A DNA stretch of 64,000 bases from NCBI RefSeq assembly GCF_002443255.2, contig NW_019211458.1, forward strand, positions 17,355,939 through 17,419,938, in the 5' to 3' direction. Below, one piece after another: positions 34,132 to 53,095 of the stretch (its first letter is position 1; each line of letters starts with the position of its first letter). A model generated the notes under the pieces. The model saw only the letters and a list, made by a program, of their open reading frames with translations, searched no databases and was not told the DNA's origin. Source of the stretch: Varroa destructor (Eukaryota > Arthropoda > Arachnida > Mesostigmata > Varroidae). Made by a program: the position numbers and the translations under genes.

Positions 34132-34935
34132 TTTCCATTGAAAAGTAGAACCCATCTGGTCAATACATGGCCTTTAACAGAGTAATTTTTGCCTGTGATA
34201 CACTTCAAAGGCTCATGCGAATAACAGTCTACAGCGGAGAAAGCCAACAACCAATTTATGCTATTACAAGAAATAAACAAAACAACATATCAACTAGATA
34301 AAGTTCGTGAGAGAAAATTGAATATATCTCCTCAGTTCCGAATGGATCAAACAGGGTAAAACCCGCTCCGATCTAGATAAATGGTTGAAAAACCCATAGG
34401 CATATTTTATAGATATTATGGAGCTATATGGAAAATTTATGTTTGTACGACACGTTTGTTTTTTTTTTTGAGCACGATACTCTGAAAGTATCAACCAATG
34501 AAACTTAGCTGTACTATTTTGTGGACTAGTATTATTTAAGGAAGTCATGTAACATTGAAACGGTGATAGAGATAAGCTAATAAATAGAATCAAAATGTTA
34601 GCGGTTGGAAAGTTCCTAGGAACGCGAAGATGACAAACTAGGTCAAAACCTATTCTTTTTTCCAGATGGCTTGACGGTTCCAGCGCGGTAACCTGTTGCC
34701 AACATCCAAGCGTCACATTGATTTTATTTAACGTTCACATCGTGGATTTGATAAGTTATGCGTACAAAAGACAATGTCAGCCTCGTGTCCTTTCAGAGAG
34801 GATTCGTTTAACCAATTTTATTTCTCGTAACCTTGACTCATGGTCCTGTTGATAGTCCTGTCCCATAGTTGAGTACGATTTGATCAGCCTTTCGACGAAC
34901 ACAATGTTTCGGATCATAAATTGATGTTGTACAGA

Positions 34936-35530
34936 CTATTCATACAGCCTAACAAAAAAAAAATCAAGAGAAGTCAAATGATAAGACCAGATCAACCACC
35001 TGACACTCATCGATATTACCCGGGCTGAAAACATGGTCCTAAGCAGGTCGATTGCTCCCGAGTGGTGTAGAAAGTTGATACATCCAGAGTTTTGCAGATG
35101 TTTGCATATAATAATACTTTCATTTTGGCTCATAAAAAGGTTTGCAATATGTCACGATAGAGCTCGCCATTGATTGACGCTGCCATTCTATCGGCATTTT
35201 TAAGGAATAACAACCCAACACCAATACCTTCACGTCACCGTAGCTCTCTATGAATGGCGTTGAGTACAATGTCGCTGTTAAATCGTTGGATCGCTTCCGT
35301 ATTGCAGCAATGTGACTTATTCATTTAGTTCTTGGTACTCTCGGCCTCATTTGTCTGCGGATGACGCGAGTCTCTTCGAGCTTTTTGATTAACCGCTTCA
35401 GCGTTGCCTTCGTCGACGAGAAGTGTCTTGCGTGCTCTACGCAACACTTGTAGAACGTCACCGGAATAGACTCGTTTCGATCGTAGGTTTTTACTAACAA
35501 ACGTTGCTCCAAACTGTGGGTTTCTATCAT
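34936..35530 (-). pseudogene. Tc1/mariner-superfamily transposase relic, frameshifted and internally deleted
   Basis: Three collinear pieces on the minus strand match one transposase. (1) 35530-35321 encodes a helix-turn-helix with EQRLLVKTYDRNES and later TLKRLIKKLEETRVI, the pattern of the N-terminal DUF4817-type HTH of mariner-like transposases. (2) 35234-35130 reads ASINGELYRDILQTFL, matching the family's Val-Asn-Gly-x-x-Tyr-x-x-Met-Leu-x-x-Phe-Leu segment. (3) 35133-34936, in another frame, reads SGAIDLLRTMFSARVIS and then LTSLDFF, matching the segment around the last catalytic Asp (Asp-Leu-Thr-Pro-Leu-Asp-Phe-Phe). The Gln-Asp-Gly that holds the second catalytic Asp reads Gln-Asn-Ser, and the Asp before Leu-Thr reads His. 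Roughly the part between HTH and the first catalytic Asp is missing. The copy is dead. Terminal inverted repeats were not found by eye. Confidence 0.72.
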
Positions 35531-38493
35531 GGCAAACCGAAATCGTTGCTGCATTTATCGTTCGGTAGTCTGGTAGCCCACGCTTGTCTACAAACACATG
35601 GGAAAAGAACAATCTGGGCTTTAGACTTCTAGCTCATGCGCTTTGTGCTCAATCCTTGTTCGAAACGCTGTCTTATGCTTGCGTGAGTTTCGTTGCCGTT
35701 ACAATGTAGTGGACGATCTGAAAAAGTTACACGTGTGTGTGTGTCGGCTAAGCGCTGAATACATAGCCTCTTTCTATTTCTCTGGTCATATTGACAGCTC
35801 ATCCTTGCGATAAGTTGTCATCCACACAAGACGTCCAACAGCCTTTATCGCGTCATCCGCGGTAATGTTCGCCCTTTCAGGATCGATGCCAGTGCTGCTA
35901 GTCCGCATATGACAACTGCCATGATATCTTCATTGCCGCTGCCGCTGTCAGGCGGCACCATTAGAAAAGCAAGCGAATGTACCCAAACCTGAAGCGACGC
36001 TCCTGCTGCCGCGAAGTGCCCCTGTCTCTAGTTACTTTGGTACGCTAGGGCGGCAATAAGGGGGCTGATACCGTAAGTTAGTTTGCTATAGGTCGCATGT
36101 TCAAATCTGGATGGTTTTCTTGGGAGATCCTCTCAACGCAAGTACCTACCTATATAGCAAAGACGATGCTCAAGACCCGAGACACCAGATTCTTAAAAGG
36201 TTTAGTTTTGGAAGGAAATCTATTTTACGAACGATACTAAATTCCCATAATGCCGGAAAAAATGGTAGCGTGGTTACGAGATCGACTGCGCGCATCTCAC
36301 GGCTTTCGTAATAACGTTTGAAGAACTTTAAAGCCAGCAGCTGTGGGCTTCTCCTGACCGAGGGCTGGCTCAGCACTAAAAACCTATAGTTTAGTGCCTG
36401 CCGACTGCTATTACAGAAGCAACGTTTTCGCTAGTGTTGCAGGACATCTAACTTATCTAGAAAAAGCTACCTTAACTGTTTAACAATAGTTTCTCTGTGG
36501 GACTTGAACCAGTGACTTTGGGTAACCGAGCTATTTGACTCTCGAAAGATCAATGACGACAACACAGTACTACATCGTGACAACAAAATAGAACATAATT
36601 ATGCTCGGTCTCTCGATATATCGATACATTGCTCCTAAAGTGTGCTGTTGTGTCTGACAAAAAATATCACAGTAAAAAAAACACTCTTCAAACTCGTTTC
36701 CGGTGCAACCATCTGCAGCGGCACAAAAAGACAGAAAACATCAGAGGGTGGCGTAGCGTATTAGCATTATTTGTCTCCGTCGTCGTCTGTCCTTCATAGC
36801 TGCCTCTAAGCGAATTCTATTTGGCGAAACCGGATGCGAAATATAAAAGCAGTGACTCGAGTTACATCGCTTGGCGTTCGGCGGCCCATTTCACCTTACG
36901 CTACGAACTCGAAACAGCCCAAACTAGAGTTCCTCGCCAAACCCCTCCCTTTCGTCCATGCCCTAATAGACAAAGCAACAAAACCGGATAAAAAGGACGC
37001 TTTGTGAAAAACTGAACAAAGAATCGGAGCATAATTAGAATAGTTTCTACTTAGCATCTGTCATTCGGTGGAGACACAGCGACCCGAACACGCCGCTCAA
37101 AGACACAGACCCACATAAAAAGAAAGGCCCGAGAACTACTGTTTCGAAGCAAGCGTCGGTAACGTCTCCGCCTTCCCGTTCCGAAACGACCGGCCAATCG
37201 AAGATGAAATGAGGGCCTATCCAGGCACTGGCAGCGAAATTGACATCGCCAGTTTTTAGTAATGTTTATAGCGGGCGAATGGAATGGCGACACCGACAAC
37301 CATGTTGTCGTGGGATGATTACGTCAAGGTAATAGTGTACATAGCAAAATGGCTCAATTTTATTTGCGGTACCTTAATACGATGAAGGGAAGTTCACCCC
37401 TCCCTCCATGTTTGTCTTCTTCAGGCTATATAGAGACATTAGCAAAAGGACAAGAGGAGCATTTCGAATTAGAGGAAGAATAGAAGACTTTGCACAAAAG
37501 GAACCACATAAGAAAAAGCCCTGTTGCATTGTGAGTAGAATCGTAAGTAACGATATAGTGCAGTTGTCTTCCTCCATTTACATAGAATACAAAAAGCAAC
37601 AATAGCCAGAACTGCTTAGCGGAGCCTTACGAAACAATATAGATTTTGGTTACTATGTGTGGCAGGAATACAATAAAAAAGTCGGCCATTCTGGACTGAC
37701 TATTACTTTCTATTAAAATTATTTCGTTCATTTCTATATGACGAACCTAAACACGGGTAGACGTCCAGGAGCTACTCTTATTGAGTTGACTAAACCATTG
37801 CCTAATTAGAACATTATCTGAAATTATATTAAGCGACACTCTCCTGATGTCCACCAAATTGTACCGGATTCGTAGCGTAAAGCGTTGTCTTGTCAGAACA
37901 AATCAAACAATTTGAATAAAACAGATGTTACTTAGAGTAGGAAATGTCTTTGAACAACATGTAAACTCATGTAAAAGATTTTTATTTACGTCGTGATTTA
38001 AAATTGGTTTGTCACTATGGGTCGAGTGAGAGCAAGAGGGTCCGTGAGCAAAACCGCACAATAGTTAATCGTGACATGTAGGTGCGGCAGATGTCCCGGG
38101 TTAGCTTGAACCTGTCAGACCAGCCCACTTTCTTGCGATTGTTCATACGAAATTCCTTTAAATGCCGGAATACTCCACCGAATTATTTGGTGCTCGGTGC
38201 TAACCGACGGCTTGTGCTGCCGCCTAAAAGAGATTTGTAGTCTGTAGCAAGCTGGCCTCGGCATGTCTGCAATAAATATGTAATTAAAGTGAACTGAAGT
38301 CCCCTGCTATGTAGATACCTATCTTTAGCAATAAACGAAGGGTGGTTCGTTATACATAGCAGCGATGACTATTTATTGCTATGCACTTAGCACTTAATCA
38401 TCAAATTTGTTTGTCCATTTCTTGTTCGGAAGATTTTCAATTTTTTGCCGGAAATTAGCATCTCATATATAATAGGTAAAACTACGGATAAGT
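35531..38493. other. no supported gene
   Basis: Mixed composition. A 39-codon minus ATG frame near 35.9 kb and frames at 37.05-37.6 kb have no recognisable domains. Confidence 0.5.
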
Positions 38494-38700
38494 TTACTGT
38501 ACGCACGTTTTATTGAAAGTATAATTTATTTCCCTCGTTCTTAATATGTCCTCAGCGCCTCGTAGCGTCATACGCGTACTCAGCATTGCGTTCCTCACAA
38601 CGGGGTTCGAAACATACAAGTTATGCTCTGCGTCAGTCACAAGCAATCCCTCTGTGTTTCCTGATCGCAGCGCGAACTGGTTAATCAGTTTAGTGTACAT
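38494..38700 (-). CDS. 68-codon ATG frame, unknown
   Basis: A complete ATG-to-TAA frame with a reasonable context before the ATG (TTTAACC) and balanced composition: TEGLLVTDAEHNLYVSNP in the middle, then a charged stretch and NKT (a possible N-glycosylation site) near the end. The mid segment faintly recalls the Leu-Val-Thr-Asp-x-[Glu/Asp]-Gly strand of roadblock/longin-type folds, but the rest does not follow. The opposite strand is also open here, which lowers its weight. Confidence 0.18.
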   Translation of the reverse strand: MYTKLINQFALRSGNTEGLLVTDAEHNLYVSNPVVRNAMLSTRMTLRGAEDILRTREINYTFNKTCVQ

Positions 38701-40201
38701 GGTTAAAACTCATCACTTTAGTATATAAGTTAAGGTACACGATCGTAATCCGTCTCAAGTGCAGATCACAGCAGATACGCTAAAGAAATTCGAACAGTGT
38801 CTGGCTACTTTCGTAACAGGTACTAGGTAATGACAAAAACCAAATTCGCCCTTGAAAGTGCACCTCAGGACTCCATACTCCAGGTACTAAACGTTGCGTC
38901 CGTTTAGTGGTGGCCTGCTGGGCCCTTTTCGATCCTATAGTTCATGTCCTATTGTGGAGTTTCATAGTGTACCTTACACTTGGAATGATTATCTACGAAA
39001 TGGTGCTTTGTATTATCTCAGAATAAGTGCCATATTTATCTTATTTACATTCGCGTGAATTAACATATACGCTAGATTATCAATACAAACCTTAATTGTT
39101 CCATGATCCGTGCTTTAAGAGAAATATCGCTGTTATATGCGATTCCCTTCTAGTTTTGACAGCGTTTCGGCAATTTCATGATTCATATCAGATAGTGTCA
39201 TAATGCCAACATGTAAAATGTCTAAATTTGTTTTAAAACGTGTTGCTCTACGCAGATGAGAAGTACTCAGGGTTTCAACTTTATAATGATTCACGGCCTA
39301 GGCGCATCAAGTCGAGCTAGCAAAAAAAGCGTCAGCCGGTTGCTGAACAGAAATTACGCTCAAACTCGATAGGCATTTTCTAATCAGCTCTAAGCTATTG
39401 ACAAGCATCGTTACTCGAGGGAAACAGGAAGGTTCGTTCCGCACGTGCCTAAAACAGGCATGATAGTGTGTTTCGTTCGCTAGCTACACGAAAATGGTTT
39501 AGTTACTTATTTTCTGTATCAAAATTTTTAATAGTGATTATACAGATTTTCCACTTCAGTCTAATAAAGCGCAAAACATTATGGGTCCGTTTCGGACAAG
39601 GGAGATACTTGTGCGAGACGGGTTCTTCTCTCGGTTTAATAGAGCAGGAAATGTGAATGTCAACTAATTAGATTGTCCAGATCTGTCAAAAAAAAAAAAC
39701 ATTTTCTGGTTAAAACAGTGACCAGGTTGGCTCTTTCACATGACCATTTATTTAGTTGATGTAAAATTTATTGATAGAATTATGATTCCCGCAATCTGAG
39801 CTTTCCGGCTTAACTTAAAATGCCGATAGACCCACCTGGCTGTTTAAGTCAATTGAACTTCGTTGAATATTAAATAAAAAAGCCAATCATACTTTCCATA
39901 CATACTGTATGGTGTCCCAAATAAGCAGTACTTCAAATGTAAAATAATTAAACCTGTCATGCAGGTGGCCGTCCGGATATTTTCACCATACCCTTGGGAG
40001 GTTGGAAGTATGTGCTGAATAATCGCTTGTCGACAAACTTTTCGTTGCACGTTGGGATATTTAGCTTAACGTCTAGTACACAAACGACAAGTTTGCTTCG
40101 TGGAGTTAAACGAAGCTCAAGTGGGAAGGTTACGACGGGGCTCGCTGCGGAATTCCGGGAGTATGAATGTAAACACAGTCCTTTCTGCTTTTTGATTTTT
40201 T

Positions 40202-40221
40202 GACGACGACGACGACGACGG
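40202..40221. repeat. (GAC)6 microsatellite
   Basis: Six perfect GAC units plus two bases. Confidence 0.93.
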
Positions 40222-40503
40222 AAGCAGAACTTATTATTTGTCCAAAACGACCATTGAGACACAATCATCCCCGACAATATGATAATGACAACTACCAGTT
40301 CTATGTAAGTATCATAAAAATAACAGACCCATGGCCAAGGAGTGTGGGCTATTTACAGACAGGTTTCTCAGTCCTATGGCGCTAAAGGAATACACGGAGT
40401 AATAACGTTACGTTAAATGGCTCTATTTTCTCAACTTTACCAACTCTCTTAAAAGTAGGCCATTACTTGCCTTCATTCCACTAGCTAACTTGAACCTTGC
40501 TAA

Positions 40504-40525
40504 AAGTAAGGTGAGAAGTAAGGTG
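40504..40525. repeat. 10-bp direct repeat with 12-bp period
   Basis: AAGTAAGGTG occurs twice separated by AG. A small slippage-type duplication. Confidence 0.88.
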
Positions 40526-40925
40526 TTTGGTTTCAGATAAATATTTCTTTGTTGGTGCTATTTAGTTTCGAACGGCTGTTATGAACGAGATAAGGTGTGC
40601 GACGGGACAATGTTACCACAAGTTAATTTTCTTGAACTTATACGGTATTAAGCTTTAAGATGTTATTAAATCGGCGGAAAAACAGATACCTTTTTGTTGA
40701 CATTGTCTCAACGAAAGCCGACACGTTCCTCCAACTGAAATACCTTATACGCTGCCATACTCCCACGCACCCGACAGTTCTCAAGAAGTTCGAGCTGGTT
40801 CATCGGTTGCTCCATTTTGACGTAAATGCTTAAAGTTACCGAAATGTTTGTTGTCATAAAGTTCAAACACCTCCCATATCTATAATGACAGGATTCAATT
40901 GAGGTAGTTCGTCCCGCTTGAACTC

Positions 40926-41189
40926 TCAATTGTAATTCGCTTCTTTTGGGTTATACGGCCGTACTTGGCAGCTGGCACAGTTTTCGATATCCTTTGCTTG
41001 CTGCCTCCCCAAAACAACGTTACTAGGGGAGCCGGATCCGTTAGCTGAGCTAACCTTGCCATCTGCCTCTCGCATCATGTTTCCCTCAAATGTTGAAACA
41101 ATCCTGGAAAAACCTTTTTTGGCCAATTTTTCCCGTAGGAACAAACTCAATTTCACCGTGTTTGTTTTCAGACGCCGATAGAATTTCAT
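40926..41189 (-). CDS. 87-codon ATG frame, unknown
   Basis: An ATG-to-TAA frame with a basic N-terminus (KFYRRLKTNTVKLSLFLREK), a Ser/Gly-rich middle (SSANGSGSPSN) and two Cys near the end (CASC). It has no recognisable domain and no splice or polyadenylation signals that single it out. Listed only because composition is protein-like. Confidence 0.13.
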   Translation of the reverse strand: MKFYRRLKTNTVKLSLFLREKLAKKGFSRIVSTFEGNMMREADGKVSSANGSGSPSNVVLGRQQAKDIENCASCQVRPYNPKEANYN

Positions 41190-44163
41190 CTATAACTCTT
41201 CATACATACAACTCGGGCCGATTTAGACGATCACGATAGATACTAGGCATTTGAAAACGATTGATCTCAAGTTGCCAGCTTTATTTCGTCTTGAGCTAAA
41301 TAAATTAGCGTACGCCGATTCATAATAAATATACATAGTTTTAATCTGGGGAGAAATATTATTAAGGTAACACTGACAGAAGCTAATAATTAACCAAATA
41401 ACGTATCCAGAAAATGCAATGAAAAGCGCTCTAAAACATATCAGGGTTCTCCCGCGAAATAACTTCTTAACAAAAGTGGGGATTTAGACATCATAAGCCT
41501 ATAAATTCAATCGCAGTTCGGTTGCTTTTATCTTTATAATCTGTATTGAGTTACGTAGGTCAACTTAGTAATTTACGTACACGTAGCATTCTATAGAGCG
41601 AATGGCTTTAGCACTCCGAGAGCCGCCATATCTTGTCCGAACAGAGCTATTTGTTCCGAATCGTCCCACATACGGTCCGTCCAGGCAATTCTGAGGTGAA
41701 GATACGGTCACGCGATCATCCTTAGCATATTAACCCTTTCGGCAGTTCTGACTCCTTAGCCTTTGCGATACTTTTGATCCCGTTCGATTACGTAGAAATC
41801 AACCAGCCGCCTTAAATCTCTGAAGCGATCCGAGGCTCATCTCGGGACGTGACCCCTGTACAAAGATCGGCCCTCGCGTGTTGCGGTATGCCGCCTTCAG
41901 ACCACGCGCCTTGATTCCTTTCCGATGTTTCGTTGATGATGAGCACCAAAGTGAAGTACAAGTTCTCTTGGCTCTGGAAGCAACTTCTACTTTGTGTCGG
42001 ATAGTTGGATGTTAAATTAACTTTACTTAGTTGTTTTGTCACGTTATTAGTGTGTATAATGTCATTCTTCAAACCTAAGTACAAGTCAAAGAGCCTTCGA
42101 AGAGTCGAAATACTCTAACTTAATAGGATTTAAATAATAATATGCTTAATAGAATCTCGGTTAAATAGAAACTGCTTTTAATACCTACATGCATCTAATA
42201 AAGCATCGTATATAAATTGCTCCTTGTTCGTTCTCGTCCTATCGACTAAAAACATTTATATTCTATGATCGGATGTTATTTATTCATCCCATTTGTTATA
42301 TAAGACTTCTTATATTCTTCAGTAACGTTCAGTGCTACAGTATTTACTTGACTCCATAATTATTTTATTAAAAATCGAAATTTCTCCATTGTGTGCCGGC
42401 ACCCACGCAATATGCAAACACATTGGCGTTATTTATATGTTTATATCTGTGAGTGAAACATGGTGATTAGTTTCGTCACAATCATACATTGTTCTATGTA
42501 CATACTTTGTTCTGAGTTATTCCAATCGATTGTAATAATACGCGAAATGGCTTACAATAATTTTTCCAGTGGATTTTCAGAGCAGGCTTGTTACGATCGG
42601 TCGTTAATCCTTGCTGAAAAATCAAACTAACTGGCCGTCCGTCCGATCGTCTTGGCGGATGCATGTGTTCCGTACGTCGTAGCAGTGCATCGATGTTCCG
42701 TTTTATTCGAATAATGAAGGGTCAATGAAGCTATCATAACGGTTGGGGGAAAAAGCGGGTTCGAATATTGTAATTGTTGTTTCTTATCCTGAGCAGTTTT
42801 TCTCTGTCCAGTAAAATGGGCAGATTAAAGATAGCACTCAATTTAGTACCACGCAAAATATCGAATCAACGCTGTTATAAATCACTATTTAAAGAAGAGC
42901 CTGGTGGCTGAACGGCGGCTGAAAAGAACAGCACATTATTACCTGTTTAGTTCAGGCTTCATAAGGCTAACACATCGGACACAGCTGGCTAGTGTCCGCG
43001 TACTATAGTTCGTGTTTTAGCCTTAGACTATATCTTCTGCATCATCGATTGCTCGTACGTTTTAGCGACAACGTCTCTAATCTATCTCTGGTACTTGAAA
43101 TGCGGTACCCTGGGACACCTCCAATACATTACCTTTTAGCCTCGCGTGACGCGATGGACCTTCCGAATGATCGTAGCTTACGTTAATTATATATCTGTTT
43201 TGCCATGAATGAGCTAACTCCTTTCTAACCTTCGTTCCTTCACCAAAAAAAAAGAGAGTGATCCTCCTATTCAGTCTGCTTTTCCTGCTGCTCTGGCTAT
43301 TTTTACTAGGGATTTGGGTATTCATTTGGCCTGGCAGTGATTTATGTAGTATCAACAGTGTTGTATCGCTGTGCAGTGTCATGTGTGGCATGACGTGCAT
43401 TTAGCTCCATACGACATACTTGGCCTATTCTAGCCGACTGACTTAAGTTATTGCCCAGACTGTTTTGTGGACCTTACTGTGACGAAAGCCGTATAGCAGC
43501 CAATTGCACGGAAACAAGCCACTACCTGCCAGGCTGTGATATAGTTTTTCTAGGCGGAGCCAGCAGCCCTCAGGTATGTATTGCGCTATAAGAACTGTAG
43601 TACATAGAATGTCATACTCGCATGGATATATATAACAGTGCAACAAATAAACGAGAGTGTGCTTTACACGGCTTGCATGACGGTGTCTCAAAGACTATGA
43701 CTGAAAAAGCTAATTTGGTACATCTGACCGCACACGGAGTTATGATTAGTGCACATACAGTTAAACAGCACATATAGTAATCGGGAAATTGGCACACAGC
43801 TGGGGAAATGTCGCACTTATGCATGTTGTTTCCAACCGCACAACCAGATTATCTTGTGCACTGCATGTGCTTCAATGACTGCTGCACGTAGAACAGCAAG
43901 ACTAATTTCTAGCGAGCTGAATAAGAAAAAGAGCTTGAAAGCCCATTTCTTCGATTATGTTTTCAACTAGAACGTAGGTTTAGGTAATTTTTTCGAAAGC
44001 GAGTTTCTGAGCGCCGGATTTACGTATAACTTACTAGTGCAGCCCGATCGATTGTCCGATAACAACATAGGCAAGTTGGATATCCTGGGCGATAAGCCAC
44101 GACCTGTGCATTATCTATTAAAACCAGAGTGCCAATGAAAAGTATTACGCTTAGGTTTGTCGA

Positions 44164-44258
44164 ATAGTCCGAGCACCCACTGGTGGTGCGCAGCGCTGTC
44201 TAAGTTTGCATCGGAAGCGCTCGACGACAAGCGATTAATCAAACGAACTACCAGAATC
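44164..44258 (+). CDS. candidate internal exon with consensus donor, unknown
   Basis: The frame read as PSTHWWCAALSKFASEALDD runs directly into a perfect GTAAGT donor at 44259. Codon choice in this stretch is less AT-rich than in the surroundings. The upstream boundary is uncertain: AG dinucleotides at about 44153 and 44168 lack a good pyrimidine tract, and a stop lies upstream in frame. The opposite strand is also open across the region. No family was recognised. Confidence 0.16.
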
Positions 44259-45645
44259 GTAAGTAAACTTGATAGATCATGGGGTTTGCACTTCCACTGG
44301 CAGGTTATACGCCGCAAACATAAACGAGGCGAAATTATAAAGGTAGTCGCTATCTTATATAAATATGAAGCCGCACTTTTACCAAATACAAAATAGTTAT
44401 CGAAATACTGACCCATCCACAAATGTTATAAAAGCATGACTCTGACGAGATAGGCACCAACAATAGGTTAGAAGCGAACGGCAAATATTTTTTCGAGGAT
44501 TAATGAAAAGTTAACCACTAAATGAAGAAAAAAAAAACTATCGAATTGGATCTAAAGCTGTACCTTCCCTCGTGCGTGGCTCTCGAAACGTACGCGAATT
44601 CCTATTCCCCCGAAGACTGTTTATTATCCAGCTTAATATTTTACAGGATTGCACCAGAAAGGGATAAATAACATACCCCCAAGTAGCTAAGCTAAATGTC
44701 TATGAGGCCTTTATGCGTATGTTATACTCTTAAGTTGTTGTCAAAGCAGCAAAACTCGTTTCAAGAAAATAATATAGCAATAAATATGTATGCTGTCGCA
44801 ACGTGCAATTTTGCTTAGCAGGTAAGATTTTATGAAAAAAATAAATGTACGATACTAAACCACTGTAAATTGCAGGTAGATTCGAATAAAATCTAAGGTC
44901 TTTGCAAGGCATAAGGTAAACTCTAGCACATACGGATCCTATCGGCCTATTATCACTGATCTATGTCTAGAAACCCATGAGAAATCTAGAACGTTTCTAG
45001 TCACTGGACCTTTATTTCATAAAGACCGAAATTGATTAAAAAAAAAAGACATTGAAAAGAAGCAACGAATCGATAAAAACCCAAATACGACAATCGGACA
45101 CAGACCAATAATAGATACAAGCACGATGTCCTTGATGGATTTTTTAACGTGCAAGAATTATTAAGCAATAATGTGCTCGTAAATCTTTGTCTTCCGCTTG
45201 AAATTCCCATAATCTCGATGGTATTTTACGTAAATATCTCCTTCCTAGAAGCAGGGAGGGCATCCATCGTTTCGTCGACTGGTCATATTCTCTTATAGAA
45301 ACTTTTGTCTCTTGTTTGCATCTTTATGGCGGCTGCAATGGGAGCCTTGCAACAGGTTAGGTTCGGCCTTTAGGACAAAGACGGACCTTTGTGTTACAGC
45401 TCGTTGTCAGTAAGTTCATTAAGGTTTCGTGCTATAAGTAAAATCAAGATTTAGAATAGTTAATCATATTTCAAAATACTCAAGGTTGACAATGGTTACT
45501 TGGTTGGACGAAAACCGCTCAAGTTTACCATGAACGTATTTTTTTACTGTGAGCTTAACACAGTCCCTTTGGTTCATCGATGCCAAAGGAGGATGCTGTG
45601 GACGTGCATGTTTCATGCTTAAAACGGAAATCAATTAAGAAAGAG

Positions 45646-45672
45646 AATAAAAGCAGAGAGAAATAAAAGCAG
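45646..45672. repeat. 11-bp direct repeat with 16-bp period
   Basis: AATAAAAGCAG occurs twice with a five-base spacer of AGAGA type. Confidence 0.88.
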
Positions 45673-46147
45673 TAGTTGATTATTTTGTTAGGGATTCGAG
45701 TTTGCGCTCATTTGGAGCTGTTCGCTATTACTTGACGAGACCACCATATGGTCCTCTAAACATTGGGACGGATGTGGTATTATCGTTCGTTCAGCTTTAT
45801 GCTCTTGTCCGAGTGCAGTTCTGGTTGATACTTTGAGGCTCGGTACCGGCTGACTGGTCTGATTTTGTGTGTGCATTAGGTAAACCGATATGGCCTCGGG
45901 CAGATCTTTAGCTTTGAGCAAAACTGGGGTATATCTTTGTTTTTTCCTAGCTCAACAGCTTCGGAAGTTGAAGCATCTTTGCGGATAGGCTCAGCGCATA
46001 ATGTTTTGAGCCTAGCCTGATGAGTGATCCCTGGACAAGATGTTCTAACGCTGGACCTTAAATATGTGGCTTCGCTATTGAGCTAGGAATTAGCCGGCAG
46101 TATGTAAAAATCTGACGCTGGTTCGATGCTATTTAATCTTCGCTGCG

Positions 46148-46387
46148 TTGTCTGGAGTACTAAACAGCCCGGATACAACCCTGAATCATTGTTATACTCA
46201 AAGACAATTAATTTCCCCATTGCTCGAATGTCCATCATGCACAAAATACGCAATGTATATGCGTGACGTACTTCTAACTATATTGAACGGCGGGATGGGC
46301 CGACGGAGAATAAAAGGCAAACCGCGTAGGGCAGAATTGAGCTTGGGAAATAACCTCAAGCGACAGATGAAAATAGGCCGGTCTTAA
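46148..46387 (+). pseudogene. possible LINE C-terminal tail relic
   Basis: A TTG-opened frame of 79 codons. Its last third reads LLTILNGGMGRRRIKGKPRR and then NNLKRQMKIG. Several LINE families end their ORF2 with a basic Gly-x-Arg-x-x-Gly-[Arg/Lys]-Pro-Arg stretch followed by a short Trp/Asn-Asn-[Ile/Leu]-Lys segment, preceded by a Leu-rich strand. The match is to that short tail only. No reverse transcriptase was recognised within the preceding kilobase. If right, it is a 5'-truncated or decayed copy. Confidence 0.28.
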
Positions 46388-52040
<5,653 letters not shown>

Positions 52041-52672
52041 TTAGAGAGAAATGACTGCCTTTACCACCCGACGATTTCTATAGTTACCTGTTTGTATACG
52101 TTCAGCGCTACTGTCCATCCATAAGTCCTCGAAATGATCTGTTCTTAGGTATACCACTGAAGAACTAGAATCATTAGGAGTCAATCTGGGCTGGACTTTT
52201 CTATGAAATGGCATACAAGCACCCACTAACCTAAATAGTGATACCTTATCCCAATTAATTCCGTAACAATTTGATTTGAGACAAATCTCGCCAGCACTAA
52301 ATGTTTGAACCAGCTTGTTTTCTCGTAATAATTGCTTGCGCAACGCACTCAGAGGGATGCGCATTAGCCACCCACGCCATACCGTCCTGTAATTACAGGA
52401 ACTTGCTACAGAATCATGCGCTCGATATGCAGAAGGCCCAGCTATCATCCCGCTTACTAGGGCCCTTTAGGACCTTGGTGATTTTCCTATCGATTCCTTT
52501 CGCGCTTCCCGTCCACCCGATAATGACACTTCTTCCAGCTATATCTCAAGCAGGTTATATTTTACGACTATTAGATCCGGCATTGGCGCCTAGTTCAAAC
52601 CACAGTTCAGCACCTAGCAAGAGAGTAGAACGTGATATTGGAGCAGAACAAACCCCTACTGCGAATTTTTAG
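52041..52672. other. overlapping opposite-strand ORFs beside the array, probably chance
   Basis: Right of the array two ATG frames overlap on opposite strands: a minus frame of 135 codons (52448 to the TAA at 52041, abutting the repeat) and a plus frame of 123 codons (52301-52672). The plus product has one hydrophobic stretch (LVIFLSIPFALPVHPIM). Neither shows a known domain, and they cannot both be ordinary coding sequence. Frames this long are expected a few times by chance in the window. I favour no gene here. Confidence 0.3.
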
Positions 52673-53095
52673 GTATGTTTATACTGTTATGCGGAATTAA
52701 CACATTTCTGTAGTCTATAGAGGGTTCGATAGTCTATGAAGCTTTTGTTCTATGAGTTTACTGCGTGCCATCTATCTGCCACCTAGGTCATCTGTCGAAC
52801 AGTTGTTGTCCTTTTGATCCAACAACGGTCGAGCAGGCCAACTCCATTACAAAGTTCGTTTCCAATCAACTGGATATTCGGCTGAGAATGTGACCTTCAA
52901 ATATGGCACAACTTCATTTGCCACAAGTTCGCTAGACATGCAGCAAGGCCATTGAATGACTTACGCTTGCTCCTACGGCTTTTTACTTGATACTGCCCCG
53001 GAATACATAATACGAAAATACCTGTTGAAAATTTTAAAAATACAAATACTTTAGGATCGGTGCTTGTACTCAGAAAATTAGCTTAGTTGAAAGAA

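Larger units (their letters stand above)
41190..46147. other. no supported gene apart from one candidate exon
   Basis: AT-rich with several frames of 60-107 codons without motifs. A minus frame at 45688-45921 has protein-like composition only. Confidence 0.5.

Noticed and set aside
34294..34716. 140-codon minus frame next to the mariner relic
   Set aside because: No similarity to transposase or other families was recognised.
36481..36560. GGTTCAAGTCC on the minus strand, like a tRNA T-arm B box
   Set aside because: T-stem pairs do not form and no acceptor or anticodon arm can be drawn.
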